DNA of 64,000 nt, from positions 6,014,001 to 6,078,000 of the forward strand of contig CP099650.1 in NCBI GenBank assembly GCA_024123915.1. Direction: 5' to 3'. Both the position numbers and the translations under genes were made by a program. The notes beneath the pieces were generated by a model. That model had not been told where the DNA came from, ran no database searches, and saw nothing but the letters and a program-made list of their open reading frames with translations. The DNA is from Oxalobacteraceae bacterium OTU3CAMAD1. Lineage in GTDB: Bacteria > Pseudomonadota > Gammaproteobacteria > Burkholderiales > Burkholderiaceae_D. How positions within the stretch are numbered: the stretch's first letter is position 1; each line of letters starts with the position of its first letter. Below, piece by piece: positions 47,154 to 57,429 of the stretch.

Positions 47154-49190
47154 ATGCGACGCTCCTCTCCCCATCTATTGGCCGCCGCACTGTGCGCAGC
47201 CACGCTGCAGCACGCCGCCGCTGCCGACAATGCCCCTGCCGCCGCCAACGACATGCCGGCCGTCGCCAGCTTCTTCCAGACCAGCCAGGTCAGCCACGCC
47301 GCACTCTCGCCCAAGGGCGGCTACGTGGCGATGGTCACCATGCTGCCCGACGGCACGCAGGCGCTGGTGATCCGCGACACCGCCGACCTCAAACAGTTCA
47401 AAGTCGTCAGCCGGGTCGATCCGGAGACGGCGGTGTTTCACGCCACCCACTGGATCACCGAAAACCGCATCGGCTTCACGCTGAAGAACATGCGCCTGAA
47501 CTTCGAGACCAATCTGGACGAGTTCGCTATCGACCGCGACGGCGGCAACCACCGGCATCTGATCAACGGCAACTGGTCGCACAACAACGACGCGCCGCCG
47601 ACCGGTTCGATGCTGACCAGCCGCGTGCTGACCGCCGACTACGCCTTCCACGGCGCCGCCAACGACGGCTCCGACGACATCCTGGTGAAAAAATATCGCT
47701 GGAACCATACCGACATCGGCCCCGCCTCGTCGCGCCTGTACCGGCTCAACACCCGCACGCTCAAACTGAGCAGCACGTTCGAGGGCACCCAGCCCGAGGC
47801 CAGCGATCAATGGATCACCGACGCCAACGCGGTGCCGCGCGTGGTGCTGTCCGAGGTCAAGGGCCGTTGCATCGCCTCCTACCGCAAGCCGGACGCGACA
47901 AGCTGGACCCAGATCGACAACGGCGTTTGTTACGAGAACCGGCGCTTCACGCCGCTGTTTTTCGACGGCGCCGACACGCTCTACGTGCAAGCGTCCCATA
48001 AAGGCTATGCCGCGCTGTTCCGCTACGACCTGAAGACCATGGCGATGGACAAGGAGCCGACCGTGGAGGCCGAGGGCTTCGATTTCCGCGGCACCGCCGA
48101 GATCGACTACCCGACCAAACGATTGATCGGCATCCACCTGGAAACCGACGCCGACACCACGGTCTGGTTCAACGCGCGCATGAAAGCCGACCAGGCCAGG
48201 ATCGACGCCGCCCTGCCCGGCACCATCAACACCGTGCTGTGCGGCGCGGACTGCCTCGCGTCGCCCGTGCTGCTGATCCGTTCGGCCTCCGACCGCCAGC
48301 CGCCGCAATACGTGCTCTACACCCGCGCCACCGGCGCCGTGATCGGCCTGGGCGGCATCCACCCCGACCTCAAACCGGCGCAGATGGGGCCGCGCAACTT
48401 CCACCATTACACGGCGCGCGACGGCAGTTCCATTCCCGCCTATGTGACCATGCCGGCCGTCAAGGCGGCCGGGCCGCGGCCGGCGGTGGTGCTGGTGCAC
48501 GGCGGCCCGCACGTGCGCGGCGCCACGTGGGAGTGGGACCAGGAGGCCGCCTTCCTGGCCTCGCGCGGCTATGTGGTGATCCAGCCGGAGTTTCGCGGCA
48601 GCACAGGCTTCGGCCATGCGCACTTCGAGGCCGGCTGGAAGCAATGGGGCGGCGCGATGCAGGACGATCTGGCCGACGCCGCGCAATGGGCCGTCAAGCA
48701 GGGCTGGGCTGATCCCAAACGCATCGGCATCATGGGCGCCAGCTACGGTGGTTACGCCACCTTGATGGGACTGATCAAGGACCCGCAGATCTTTCGCGCC
48801 GGCGTGGAATGGGCGGGCGTGACCGATATCAAGCTGATGTTCACGTCGAGCGAGTCGGATGCGTCGCAGGAGGACCTGGGCTACAGCATGCGCACCCTGA
48901 TCGGCGATCCCGACAGCGCGGCCGACGCCGACATGTTCCGCAAAAATTCGCCGCTGCTGCGCGCGGCCGAACTCAAGCAACCGCTGCTGATGGCCCACGG
49001 CGCCGGCGACCTGCGCGTGCCAATCGTCCACGCCAGCCGCTTCCGCGACGCCATCAAGGCGCACAACCCCAACGTCACTTCCCTTATCTACGACGACGAG
49101 GGCCACGGCTGGCGCAACGAAAAAACCAATATCGCCTTCTGGCGGCAGGTCGAAGCCTTCCTCGACAAAAACCTCAAGCAAGCCCAGTAA
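47154..49190 (+). CDS. S9-family prolyl oligopeptidase-type peptidase (paralogue 2)
   Basis: 678 residues, closely similar to the previous gene over the full length (for example both carry ADYAFH, GSDDI, PASSRLYRLNTR, VKGRCI and GVEWAGVTD). Signal peptide AAALCAATLQHAAAADN. Catalytic Ser530 (GASYGGY), Asp619 (GAGDLRVP), His651 (DEGHGW), all intact. It diverges in the propeller half, suggesting altered peptide preference. Confidence 0.93.
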   Translation: MRRSSPHLLAAALCAATLQHAAAADNAPAAANDMPAVASFFQTSQVSHAALSPKGGYVAMVTMLPDGTQALVIRDTADLKQFKVVSRVDPETAVFHATHWITENRIGFTLKNMRLNFETNLDEFAIDRDGGNHRHLINGNWSHNNDAPPTGSMLTSRVLTADYAFHGAANDGSDDILVKKYRWNHTDIGPASSRLYRLNTRTLKLSSTFEGTQPEASDQWITDANAVPRVVLSEVKGRCIASYRKPDATSWTQIDNGVCYENRRFTPLFFDGADTLYVQASHKGYAALFRYDLKTMAMDKEPTVEAEGFDFRGTAEIDYPTKRLIGIHLETDADTTVWFNARMKADQARIDAALPGTINTVLCGADCLASPVLLIRSASDRQPPQYVLYTRATGAVIGLGGIHPDLKPAQMGPRNFHHYTARDGSSIPAYVTMPAVKAAGPRPAVVLVHGGPHVRGATWEWDQEAAFLASRGYVVIQPEFRGSTGFGHAHFEAGWKQWGGAMQDDLADAAQWAVKQGWADPKRIGIMGASYGGYATLMGLIKDPQIFRAGVEWAGVTDIKLMFTSSESDASQEDLGYSMRTLIGDPDSAADADMFRKNSPLLRAAELKQPLLMAHGAGDLRVPIVHASRFRDAIKAHNPNVTSLIYDDEGHGWRNEKTNIAFWRQVEAFLDKNLKQAQ

Positions 49191-49211
49191 GCGCGAACGC
49201 ACGGCCGGGAC

Positions 49212-50138
49212 TTAGATCTCGGCCAGCGCCTTCAAGTGCGCGACCACGCTGCGGCCCAGCGCCGACAGGTTGTAGCCCCCCTCCAGGCAGCTGACGATGC
49301 GGCCCTTGCCGTACAGGCGCGCCACCTCCATCACCTGTTCCGTCATCCACGCGTAGTCCGCCTCGACCAGCCCCATGCCGCCGATGTCGTCCTCGCGGTG
49401 GGCGTCGAAGCCGGCCGAGATGAAGATCATCTCCGGTTTGAACGCGTGCAGCGCCGGCAGCCACTGGTCGGTGACGATCTTGCGCACGGCGTCGCCCTTG
49501 GTGGCCAGCGGCACCGGCACGTTGACCAGGTTGGCGGTGATCGGCTCGGGCTCGGTGTACGGATAGAACGGGTGCTGGAAGAAGCTCACCATCAAGGCGC
49601 GCGGCTCGTTCAGGAAGGCTTCCTCGGTGCCATTGCCGTGGTGGACGTCGAAGTCGACGATGGCCACCCGCGCCAGGCCGCGCGCATCGAGCGCGTGCTT
49701 GGCCGCGACGGCGACGTTGTTGAACAGGCAGAAGCCCATCGGCTCGATCGGGCGCGCGTGGTGGCCGGGCGGACGCACCGAGCAGAAGGCGTTGTCGATC
49801 TCGCCATCGATGACGGCGTCGGTCGCGGCCACGGCGGCGCCGGCGGCGCGCTGCGCGGCCAGCCAGCTCCAGGCGTTGAGCGAGGTGTCGCCGTCGATCG
49901 GATAGGTGCAGCCCGGCGCCGGCACGTTGTCGCGCACGATGGCGATGGCGTTGCGGCTGTGGTTGCGTTCGAGGTCGGCCAGCGCCACCAGCGGCGCCTC
50001 GCGGTGCTCCAGCAGGTCGCTGATGTGCGATCCGATCAGCTGGTCCGCGATGGCTTGCAGGCGCGCCGGGGATTCGGGGTGCCACTCGCCCATGTCGTGG
50101 CGCTGGCAATCGGGATGGCTGTAAATGGCTGTGGTCAT
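49212..50138 (-). CDS. Histone-deacetylase-family protein (AcuC/acetylpolyamine deacetylase type)
   Basis: 308-residue zinc-dependent deacetylase fold. SVRPPGHHA supplies the catalytic His pair, FDVHHGNGTEEAF and SAGFDAH supply the metal Asp/His/Asp ligands, and CLEGGYNLSALG lies near the C-terminus. Bacterial members deacetylate polyamines, acetoin-pathway proteins or other small amides. The substrate here is not predictable. Confidence 0.92.
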   Translation of the reverse strand: MTTAIYSHPDCQRHDMGEWHPESPARLQAIADQLIGSHISDLLEHREAPLVALADLERNHSRNAIAIVRDNVPAPGCTYPIDGDTSLNAWSWLAAQRAAGAAVAATDAVIDGEIDNAFCSVRPPGHHARPIEPMGFCLFNNVAVAAKHALDARGLARVAIVDFDVHHGNGTEEAFLNEPRALMVSFFQHPFYPYTEPEPITANLVNVPVPLATKGDAVRKIVTDQWLPALHAFKPEMIFISAGFDAHREDDIGGMGLVEADYAWMTEQVMEVARLYGKGRIVSCLEGGYNLSALGRSVVAHLKALAEI

Positions 50139-50268
50139 GTCTATGGTTTTTACGGGGCCGCGAATGCTCTCTCACTACGCTATATCCGCTGCGCGGTTTC
50201 TCGCATAGAATCGTTCAAACGCCGCGCCTGATTCTGCTGATCCCAGGCGCTAATCTACCATACATATC

Positions 50269-51188
<920 letters not shown>

Positions 51189-51189
<1 letters not shown>

Positions 51190-52193
51190 TGAATTCCGGC
51201 CTGCAAGCGCTGTACCGCAAAGGCCGGAAGGTTAGCAACCGATGGCTGTTCCAGCTGCGCGACAGCGAGCCGGGCGAGGTCACCCTGACGTCGCGCCGCG
51301 TCTTCATCCTGCCCACGCGCGCGGGCCTGTCCTTCACCCTGCTGCTGCTGATCATGCTGATCGGCGCCCTGAACTACAACCTCGGCCTGGGCTTCGCGCT
51401 GACCTTCTTCACCGGCGCCTGCGCGGTGGCCGACATGTTCCTGACGGCGCGCAACCTTGCATTGCTGAAGCTGGCCCCGGGCCGCGCCCAGCCGGTGTTC
51501 GCCGGCGAGGAAGCGCAGTTCGAGCTGCATTTGACCAACCCCACCAAGCTCGACCGCTACGCCATCTGGCTCGGCTTCCAGACGCAGGGCGAGCCGCGCC
51601 AGGTGACCGACGTGGCGGCCGGCGGCGCCAGCGCGGTGGTGCTGTCGCTGCCGACGCGCGAGCGCGGCTGGCTGGCCGCGCCGCGCATCCAGCTGACGAC
51701 ACGTTTTCCGCTTGGCCTGTTCAAGGCGTGGAGCTACTGGCAGCCGGAGCTGCGGGTGCTGGTGTATCCGACGCCGGAAGCGCCGGCCCAGCCGCTGCCG
51801 TCGCGCGGCGCCGCCAGCGAGGACGGCCATGGCACCGTGGGACTGGATAATTTCGCCGGCATCCGCAGCTACCAGCAGGGCGACCCGATGCGGCACCTGG
51901 CGTGGCGCCAGATCGCCCGCCACGATCCGGCGCTGGGCGGGCAGCTGGTGACCAAGCATTTCGAGGGCGGCGCGGTGGCCGAACTGGCGCTGGACTTCGC
52001 CGACCTGCCGCTGCAACTGGACCTGGAACTGAAACTGTCGCGCATGACGCAATGGGTGCTGGAGGCGGAGCAGCGCGCCCTGCCCTACACTTTCCGCTTG
52101 GCGCAGCACGCCTACGGCCCGGCGCTGGGCGACGCCCACCGCGCCGCCTGCCTGCGCGCGCTGGCGCTGTTCGGCCGGGAGGGCGGCGCATGA
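51189..52193 (+). CDS. DUF58-domain protein
   Basis: 334 residues from the GTG at 51189, overlapping the MoxR stop by one base. Two transmembrane helices around residues 42-78 (LSFTLLLLIMLIGALNYNL and the next) precede a DUF58 domain with GVDGL-like motif LDNFAGIRSYQQGDPMRHLAW. DUF58 proteins are predicted MoxR partners. Its TGA overlaps the next ATG as ATGA. Confidence 0.93.
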
Positions 52194-54253
52194 GCGAGCG
52201 CATGAGCGAAACTCAGCGACGCGGCCCCAAAGTAGAACTCGGGAGGCGCCTGGCGGCCCTGCCGCGCGACAAGGCCGACACCCTGCTGCTGCTCATCGCC
52301 GCGCTGATGGTGCTGGCGCCGCACTTCGCCCACCTGCCGCTGTGGGTCAGCCTGGCCGTCTGCGCCACCCTGCTGTGGCGCGCCGCCATCACCTGGCGCG
52401 GCAAGCGCATGCCGCCGCTGTGGCTGCTGGTGCCGGTCGCCGTGGCGGCGATGGCCGGCGTCTACCTCACCTACCGCACCCTGCTGGGCCGCGACGCCGG
52501 CGTCGCCATGCTGACCCTGCTGCTGGCGTTCAAGCTGCTGGAGATGCGCGCCAAGCGCGACCTGTTCGTCGTGATCTTCCTCAGCTTCTTCGTGCTGCTG
52601 ACCAGCTTTTTCTATTCGCAGACGATGCCGACGGCGCTGTTCATGGCCGCCACCATCATCGTGCTGCTGACGGCGCAGCAATCGTTCCAGTACACCGGCG
52701 CCGTGCCGCCGCTGGCGCGGCGCCTGCGCACCTCGGCCAAGCTGTTCCTGCTGGCCGCGCCGCTGGCGCTGCTGATGTTCGTCGGCTTTCCGCGCGTGCA
52801 AGGGCCGCTGTGGGGCATGCCGGGCGACGCCCACAGCGGCCGCAGCGGCATCTCCGACAGCATGGCGCCGGGCACGCTGTCGTCGCTGGCGCAGTCGGAC
52901 GAGGTGGCCTTCCGCGTGCGCTTCCTCGACCAAGCGCCGTCGCAGAACCAGCTGTACTGGCGCAGCATCGTGCTGGGCGACTACGACGGCCGCACCTGGA
53001 CCCGCGTGCCGCGCCGGCGCGGCGCGCAAAGAGCGGCCATCGCCATCAGCGTGCGCGGCCAGGCCGTCCGCCACGAGGTGACGATGGAACCGACCGGCAA
53101 GCGCTGGCTGGCGCCGCTGGAGTTGACCGGCCCGCGATTCAGCGTACCGGGCTTCAACGTGCGCGAGTCGGACGAGATGGAACAGTTCACGATGGAACCG
53201 GTGGCCCGGCGCGTGCGCTACGCCGCCAGCGCCTATGTCGATTTTCAATTGCAAGCCAACGAGCAGCCGGAGAACCTCAAGCGCTGGCTGGAACTGCCGC
53301 ATGGCTTCAACCCGCGAACCCTGGCGCTGGCGCAACAGCTCAGGCAAGCAGTGCCGCCGACGGCCAACGGCCAGCCGGACGCCCGCCAGCTGTCCCAGCA
53401 AGTGCTGTCGATGTTCCGCCGCGACACCTTCAGCTACACCTTGCAGCCGCCGCTGGCAGGGCGCGACATGGTCGACGACTTCCTGTTCACCGGCAAGGCC
53501 GGCTTCTGCGAGCACTATTCCGGCGCCTACGTGGTGCTGATGCGCGCGATGGGCGTGCCGGCGCGCGTGGTCACCGGCTACCAGGGCGGCGAGATGAATC
53601 CGCTCGACGGCTACCTGACGGTGCGCCAGTCCGACGCCCACGCCTGGGCCGAGATCTGGCTGCCGTCCCACGGCTGGCGCCGGGTCGATCCCACCGGCGC
53701 GGTCGCGCCCGAGCGCATCGCCCGCAACCTGGCGCGGGCGCTGCCGGCGCCGTCCGCCTTTGGCTTCGGCCAGTTGATCGAACTGCAAAACGATCCCGGT
53801 TCGTGGCTGGCGCAACTCAGATTCCGCTATGCCGCGTTGAATAATTCTTGGAATCAATGGGTCCTGGATTACAATCCAGAGAGGCAGCGAAGTTTCCTTA
53901 CGGAACTAGGTTCCGTGTTCGGCAACTGGCGCAGCGCAGTCGGCGCGGCGCTGGTCTGCGCGCTGGCCTGGCTGCTGCACTGGCGGCGGCAACGCCGGCC
54001 GGCCGCGCCGCTCGACGGACTGTACCAGGCCTTTTGCCGGCTGCAGGCGCGTCACGGTTATGCGCGGCGCCCCGATGAAGGCCCGCTCAGCTATGCTGCC
54101 CGTCTGCGGGACATGCCCGCCAGCGCGGACAAACACGCGGCGATGGAGACATTTTTAACCCTGTACGGCGCGCTGAAATACGGCGGCGCCGGGGCCGAAC
54201 AACGAACGGCGTCGCTCAAGACGCTGAAAACACTGTTACCTTTATGCCGATGA
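52190..54253 (+). CDS. TgpA-type transglutaminase membrane protein
   Basis: 687 residues from the ATG at 52190, with GGGAGGG upstream and ATGA overlap with the DUF58 gene. N-terminal helices (about six, residues 28-200; DUF3488) precede a periplasmic transglutaminase-like domain with the triad Cys440 (KAGFCEHYSG), His484 (SDAHAWAE), Asp500 (VDPTGA), a further transmembrane segment near residue 590 and a cytoplasmic tail (DUF4129). Related to Pseudomonas TgpA, an essential membrane protein. Confidence 0.94.
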   Translation: MSERMSETQRRGPKVELGRRLAALPRDKADTLLLLIAALMVLAPHFAHLPLWVSLAVCATLLWRAAITWRGKRMPPLWLLVPVAVAAMAGVYLTYRTLLGRDAGVAMLTLLLAFKLLEMRAKRDLFVVIFLSFFVLLTSFFYSQTMPTALFMAATIIVLLTAQQSFQYTGAVPPLARRLRTSAKLFLLAAPLALLMFVGFPRVQGPLWGMPGDAHSGRSGISDSMAPGTLSSLAQSDEVAFRVRFLDQAPSQNQLYWRSIVLGDYDGRTWTRVPRRRGAQRAAIAISVRGQAVRHEVTMEPTGKRWLAPLELTGPRFSVPGFNVRESDEMEQFTMEPVARRVRYAASAYVDFQLQANEQPENLKRWLELPHGFNPRTLALAQQLRQAVPPTANGQPDARQLSQQVLSMFRRDTFSYTLQPPLAGRDMVDDFLFTGKAGFCEHYSGAYVVLMRAMGVPARVVTGYQGGEMNPLDGYLTVRQSDAHAWAEIWLPSHGWRRVDPTGAVAPERIARNLARALPAPSAFGFGQLIELQNDPGSWLAQLRFRYAALNNSWNQWVLDYNPERQRSFLTELGSVFGNWRSAVGAALVCALAWLLHWRRQRRPAAPLDGLYQAFCRLQARHGYARRPDEGPLSYAARLRDMPASADKHAAMETFLTLYGALKYGGAGAEQRTASLKTLKTLLPLCR

Positions 54254-55389
54254 AGACTCTGATTACCCCCCTGCTGGCCGCCGCGCTGCTGACCGCCTCC
54301 GGCGCCGGCCACGCCCAGGTCGACCGCTACGGCTACAAACTGCCGCCCAGCATGCAGCAAAAAGCCAAGAAGAAAAAAGCCCCGCCCGTCAAAAAGAAAG
54401 CCGTGCCCGCCATCGATTATGTCGGCGAATACGTCAACTTCGGCGAGTGGAAGGAAGTGCGCGCCTTCCTCGACGACGTCGCCAACCGCAACGGCTTCGA
54501 CCGCAAGGAGCTGGACACCCTGATGGCCCAGGTCCGCTATGTGGACGCGACGGTGCAGCTGGTCAAGCCGGCGCCACCGGGCAAGCCGAAGAACTGGAAC
54601 GCCTACCGGGCGCTGACGATCGAGTCGACACGGGTCGATGGCGGCGTTAAGTTCTGGAACGACAACGCCGAGGCGCTCAGCCGCGCCGAGGCGCTGTACG
54701 GCATCCCGGCCGAAATCATAGTCGGCATCATCGGCGTCGAGACCGTGTACGGCCGCGTCACCGGCCGTTTCCGGGTGGTCGACGCGCTGACCACGCTCGC
54801 CTTCTCCTATCCGGAGGCGCCGCAGCGCGCGGCACGCATGGAATTCTTCCGTGGCGAGCTGGAGGCCACCTTGGTGTTCGCGCGCCGGGACGGCATCGAC
54901 CCGCTGTCGCTGCGCGGCTCGTTCGCCGGCGCCATGGGCATGCCGCAGTTCATGCCGAGCAGCCTGATAAAGTACGCGGTCGACTTCGACGGCAGCGGCC
55001 ACATCGACCTGCTCGGCTCGAGCACCGACGCCATCGGCAGCGTGGCCGCCTTCCTGGCGGCGCACGGCTGGGAGCGCGAGAACGGCGGACCGCTGGTGTA
55101 CGCTGCCACGGCATCGCCCGCCAAGGCATGGGAGCCGATGCTGCACCAGGGCCTGACGGCAAAATATCCGCCGCAGGACTTGATAGCTGCGGGGGTCACC
55201 ACCACTGTACCTGTGCCGGAGCAGCAGACCTATGGTCTGGTGGATCTGCAAAACGGCGCCGACCCAACTGAATACTGGTTGGCCAACAGTAATTTCTTTG
55301 CAATTACCCAGTACAACCGCAGCTATTTCTATGCGATGTCGGTGATCGAGCTGGGCCGCGCGGTCCGGCTGGCGCGCGGCGGGCTGTAG
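54250..55389 (+). CDS. mltB: Membrane-bound or periplasmic lytic transglycosylase B
   Basis: 379 residues from the ATG at 54250 (ATGA overlap with the upstream gene; an ATG two codons earlier is also possible). Signal peptide (MKTLITPLLAAALLTASGAGHA), a Lys-rich linker, then the SLT_2 domain with catalytic Glu164 (GIIGVETVYG), FAGAMGMPQFMPSS and YNRSYFYAMSV. It cleaves peptidoglycan glycan strands. No lipobox is seen. It is the last gene of the MoxR operon. Confidence 0.93.
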   Translation: MKTLITPLLAAALLTASGAGHAQVDRYGYKLPPSMQQKAKKKKAPPVKKKAVPAIDYVGEYVNFGEWKEVRAFLDDVANRNGFDRKELDTLMAQVRYVDATVQLVKPAPPGKPKNWNAYRALTIESTRVDGGVKFWNDNAEALSRAEALYGIPAEIIVGIIGVETVYGRVTGRFRVVDALTTLAFSYPEAPQRAARMEFFRGELEATLVFARRDGIDPLSLRGSFAGAMGMPQFMPSSLIKYAVDFDGSGHIDLLGSSTDAIGSVAAFLAAHGWERENGGPLVYAATASPAKAWEPMLHQGLTAKYPPQDLIAAGVTTTVPVPEQQTYGLVDLQNGADPTEYWLANSNFFAITQYNRSYFYAMSVIELGRAVRLARGGL

Positions 55390-55868
55390 AAACGGTACGC
55401 AAATCCGGGCGGGCGCGTGTAAGGATGGCGATGAGGGATGTAAGCAACCGTAACGGCTGTTGTTCGCCCAACTTGCACGCGGTATTGTTTAGTTGACACT
55501 TGGAAATTATTGATCCAAACTGGCTTCTAAAGCATCAATTCATAAGCATCTATACAACGGAATTGTCTTATAACTAACTTTAGTTGCTAAATAATAGCGT
55601 GCACCATAGCGTAGCACAGGAGTCGGTGTATAATTCTCACACAATGTTGCATCGGGACAACAATACTCGACTATGTAGTTTTTTTCTATTGCTGTCGGGT
55701 ATTACAATGCGAGATGTTGTATAATTGTGTATATATTATGAAACTTGTTATCCCGGAATCGGTCCGTGTGTAAATTCGTTCCTTGGTAAGGATGAACATT
55801 AACGCAGCAAAGCGAGCTCCGAGTGTTTTACTTTGCAGGACAACTTTACAGAAGGAAAAGACGAAATC
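55390..55868. other. AT-rich, gene-free 479-bp leader region
   Basis: Markedly lower GC than the flanks, without a convincing ORF. It carries two TATAAT hexamers (55629-55634 and 55720-55725) facing the downstream gene, and a TTGACA at 55493-55498. It is probably a promoter/leader region for the small gene at 55869. Confidence 0.6.
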
Positions 55869-56207
55869 ATGACAAACCAAGTCGGCATAGATATGAACAA
55901 CGATGCGGATGGCGATGACCTGCTGCAATACAATCCCAACCGCCTGCTCGATACCCTGATCGAAAACCTGCGTTTGAAAAACGATGCCGCTCTGTCGCGC
56001 GCATTGGAAGTCGCACCGCCGGTGATCAGTAAAATTCGCCACCACCGCCTGCCAGTTGGCGCTTCGCTGCTGATCCGCATGCACGAAGTGAGCGATCTGA
56101 GCATCCGTGACCTGCGTTACTTGATGGGCGACCGCCGCAACAAGTTCCGCATCAGCGATAAGCAGTTCAAACCAAAGGAAGGCGAACCAGGCCAGGGCCA
56201 GGGTTAA
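55869..56207 (+). CDS. Small HTH-like DNA-binding protein, unknown
   Basis: 112 residues. The central part (NRLLDTLIENLRLKNDAALS, then RALEVAPPVISKIRHHRLPVGASLLIRMHEVSDLSIRDL) resembles a Cro/CI-type helix-turn-helix with a helical region afterwards, followed by a basic C-terminal tail. ATG 55869 is preferred over an upstream TTG (55833) that lacks any Shine-Dalgarno, though GGA sits rather far (about 12 bases) from the ATG. A strong terminator follows. The function is unknown; a regulator is likely. Confidence 0.72.
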   Translation: MTNQVGIDMNNDADGDDLLQYNPNRLLDTLIENLRLKNDAALSRALEVAPPVISKIRHHRLPVGASLLIRMHEVSDLSIRDLRYLMGDRRNKFRISDKQFKPKEGEPGQGQG

Positions 56208-56242
56208 GTTTTACCCCGGCACTGACCTGTAGCGTTTTACCT

Positions 56243-56286
56243 TGTATCCCTCCCCCCTCTTGCAGGGGCGAGGGATACATCTTTTT
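56243..56286 (+). terminator. Rho-independent terminator
   Basis: TGTATCCCTC and GAGGGATACA pair around a pyrimidine-rich loop, followed by TCTTTTT. It lies 36 bases after the HTH-like gene stop and before the convergent cysM end, so it may act on both. Confidence 0.85.
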
Positions 56287-56325
56287 GCGCGCCGGTTTTA
56301 TGCCGGCGAATTTAAGCTGCGAGTT

Positions 56326-57228
56326 TTAAGCCGGGAATACACCGGTCGACAGATAACGATCGCCCCGGTCGCACACGATGAACACGATGGTCGCGTTCTC
56401 GACCGTCTGCGAAATACGCAACGCGATCTCACAGGCGCCCGCCGCCGAAATACCACAGAAAATACCTTCCTCCGCCGCCAACCGGCGCGCCATGCGTTCG
56501 GCCGACGCCTGCGACACCGCCTCGACCTTGTCCACGCGCGCGCGGTCGTAGATTTTCGGCAGGTAGGCTTCCGGCCATTTGCGGATGCCGGGAATCGACG
56601 AGCCCTCTTCCGGCTCGGCGCCGATGACCTGCACGTTCGGATTCTGTTCCTTCAGAAAACGCGACACGCCCATGATAGTGCCGGTGGTGCCCATGGCGCT
56701 GACGAAATGGGTGACGCGGCCGTCGGTGTCGCGCCAGATTTCCGGGCCGGTGCCCTCGTAGTGCGCGCGCGCATTGTCCTGGTTGCCGAACTGGTCGAGG
56801 ATGATGCCCTTGCCGTCCTTTTGCAGTTGCTCGGCCATGTCGCGCGCGTATTCCATGCCGCCGGTCTTGGGCGTGAGCATGATCTGCGCGCCATAGGCGG
56901 CCATGCTCTGGCGCCGCTCGATGCTCAGGTTCTCCGGCATCAGCAACAACATTTTGTAGCCACGCAACGCCGCCGCCATCGCCAGCGCGATGCCGGTGTT
57001 GCCGCTGGTCGCTTCGATCAGGGTATCGCCGGGTTTGATGTCGCCGCGCTCCTCGGCGCGCTTGAGCATCGACATGGCGGCGCGGTCCTTGACGGAACCG
57101 GCCGGGTTGTTGCCTTCGAGCTTGCCGAGAATAATATTGTTGCGGGCGACCGCGTCCGCGCCGGGCAGGCGGGTCAGCTGCACCAGCGGTGTATTGCCGA
57201 TCGTATCTTCCAGAGTCTTGTAAGCCAT
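56326..57228 (-). CDS. cysM: Cysteine synthase B (O-acetylserine sulfhydrylase)
   Basis: 300-residue PLP enzyme making cysteine from O-acetylserine and sulfide or thiosulfate. PLP lysine Lys47 (NPAGSVKDRAA), TSGNTG phosphate/substrate loop, and CGISAAGA. The CysM-type C-terminus RYLSTGVF is present. ATG 57228 is used; a TTG three codons upstream has no better signal. Confidence 0.95.
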   Translation of the reverse strand: MAYKTLEDTIGNTPLVQLTRLPGADAVARNNIILGKLEGNNPAGSVKDRAAMSMLKRAEERGDIKPGDTLIEATSGNTGIALAMAAALRGYKMLLLMPENLSIERRQSMAAYGAQIMLTPKTGGMEYARDMAEQLQKDGKGIILDQFGNQDNARAHYEGTGPEIWRDTDGRVTHFVSAMGTTGTIMGVSRFLKEQNPNVQVIGAEPEEGSSIPGIRKWPEAYLPKIYDRARVDKVEAVSQASAERMARRLAAEEGIFCGISAAGACEIALRISQTVENATIVFIVCDRGDRYLSTGVFPA

Positions 57229-57429
57229 CGTGTTCAATCTTCAGTGGTTTCGCCAAAACATGCATTTTAATCCGAGTTGCCGTTGCGCGTATTGCAAGGG
57301 ATGGCCCGGCCCCTGCCTGAGGAGGTAAAGTGCCGGAAGTCTTTGGACTGGAGCGGCCGCATGCGCTAGACTTGCATCATCGCTGCATCGCACCACGCCG
57401 TGCCGACCACTCTTACGCCCCTGACCGCC

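Noticed and set aside
55833..55868. Upstream TTG start for the HTH-like gene
   Set aside because: No Shine-Dalgarno precedes it and the added residues show no pattern; ATG 55869 was preferred.
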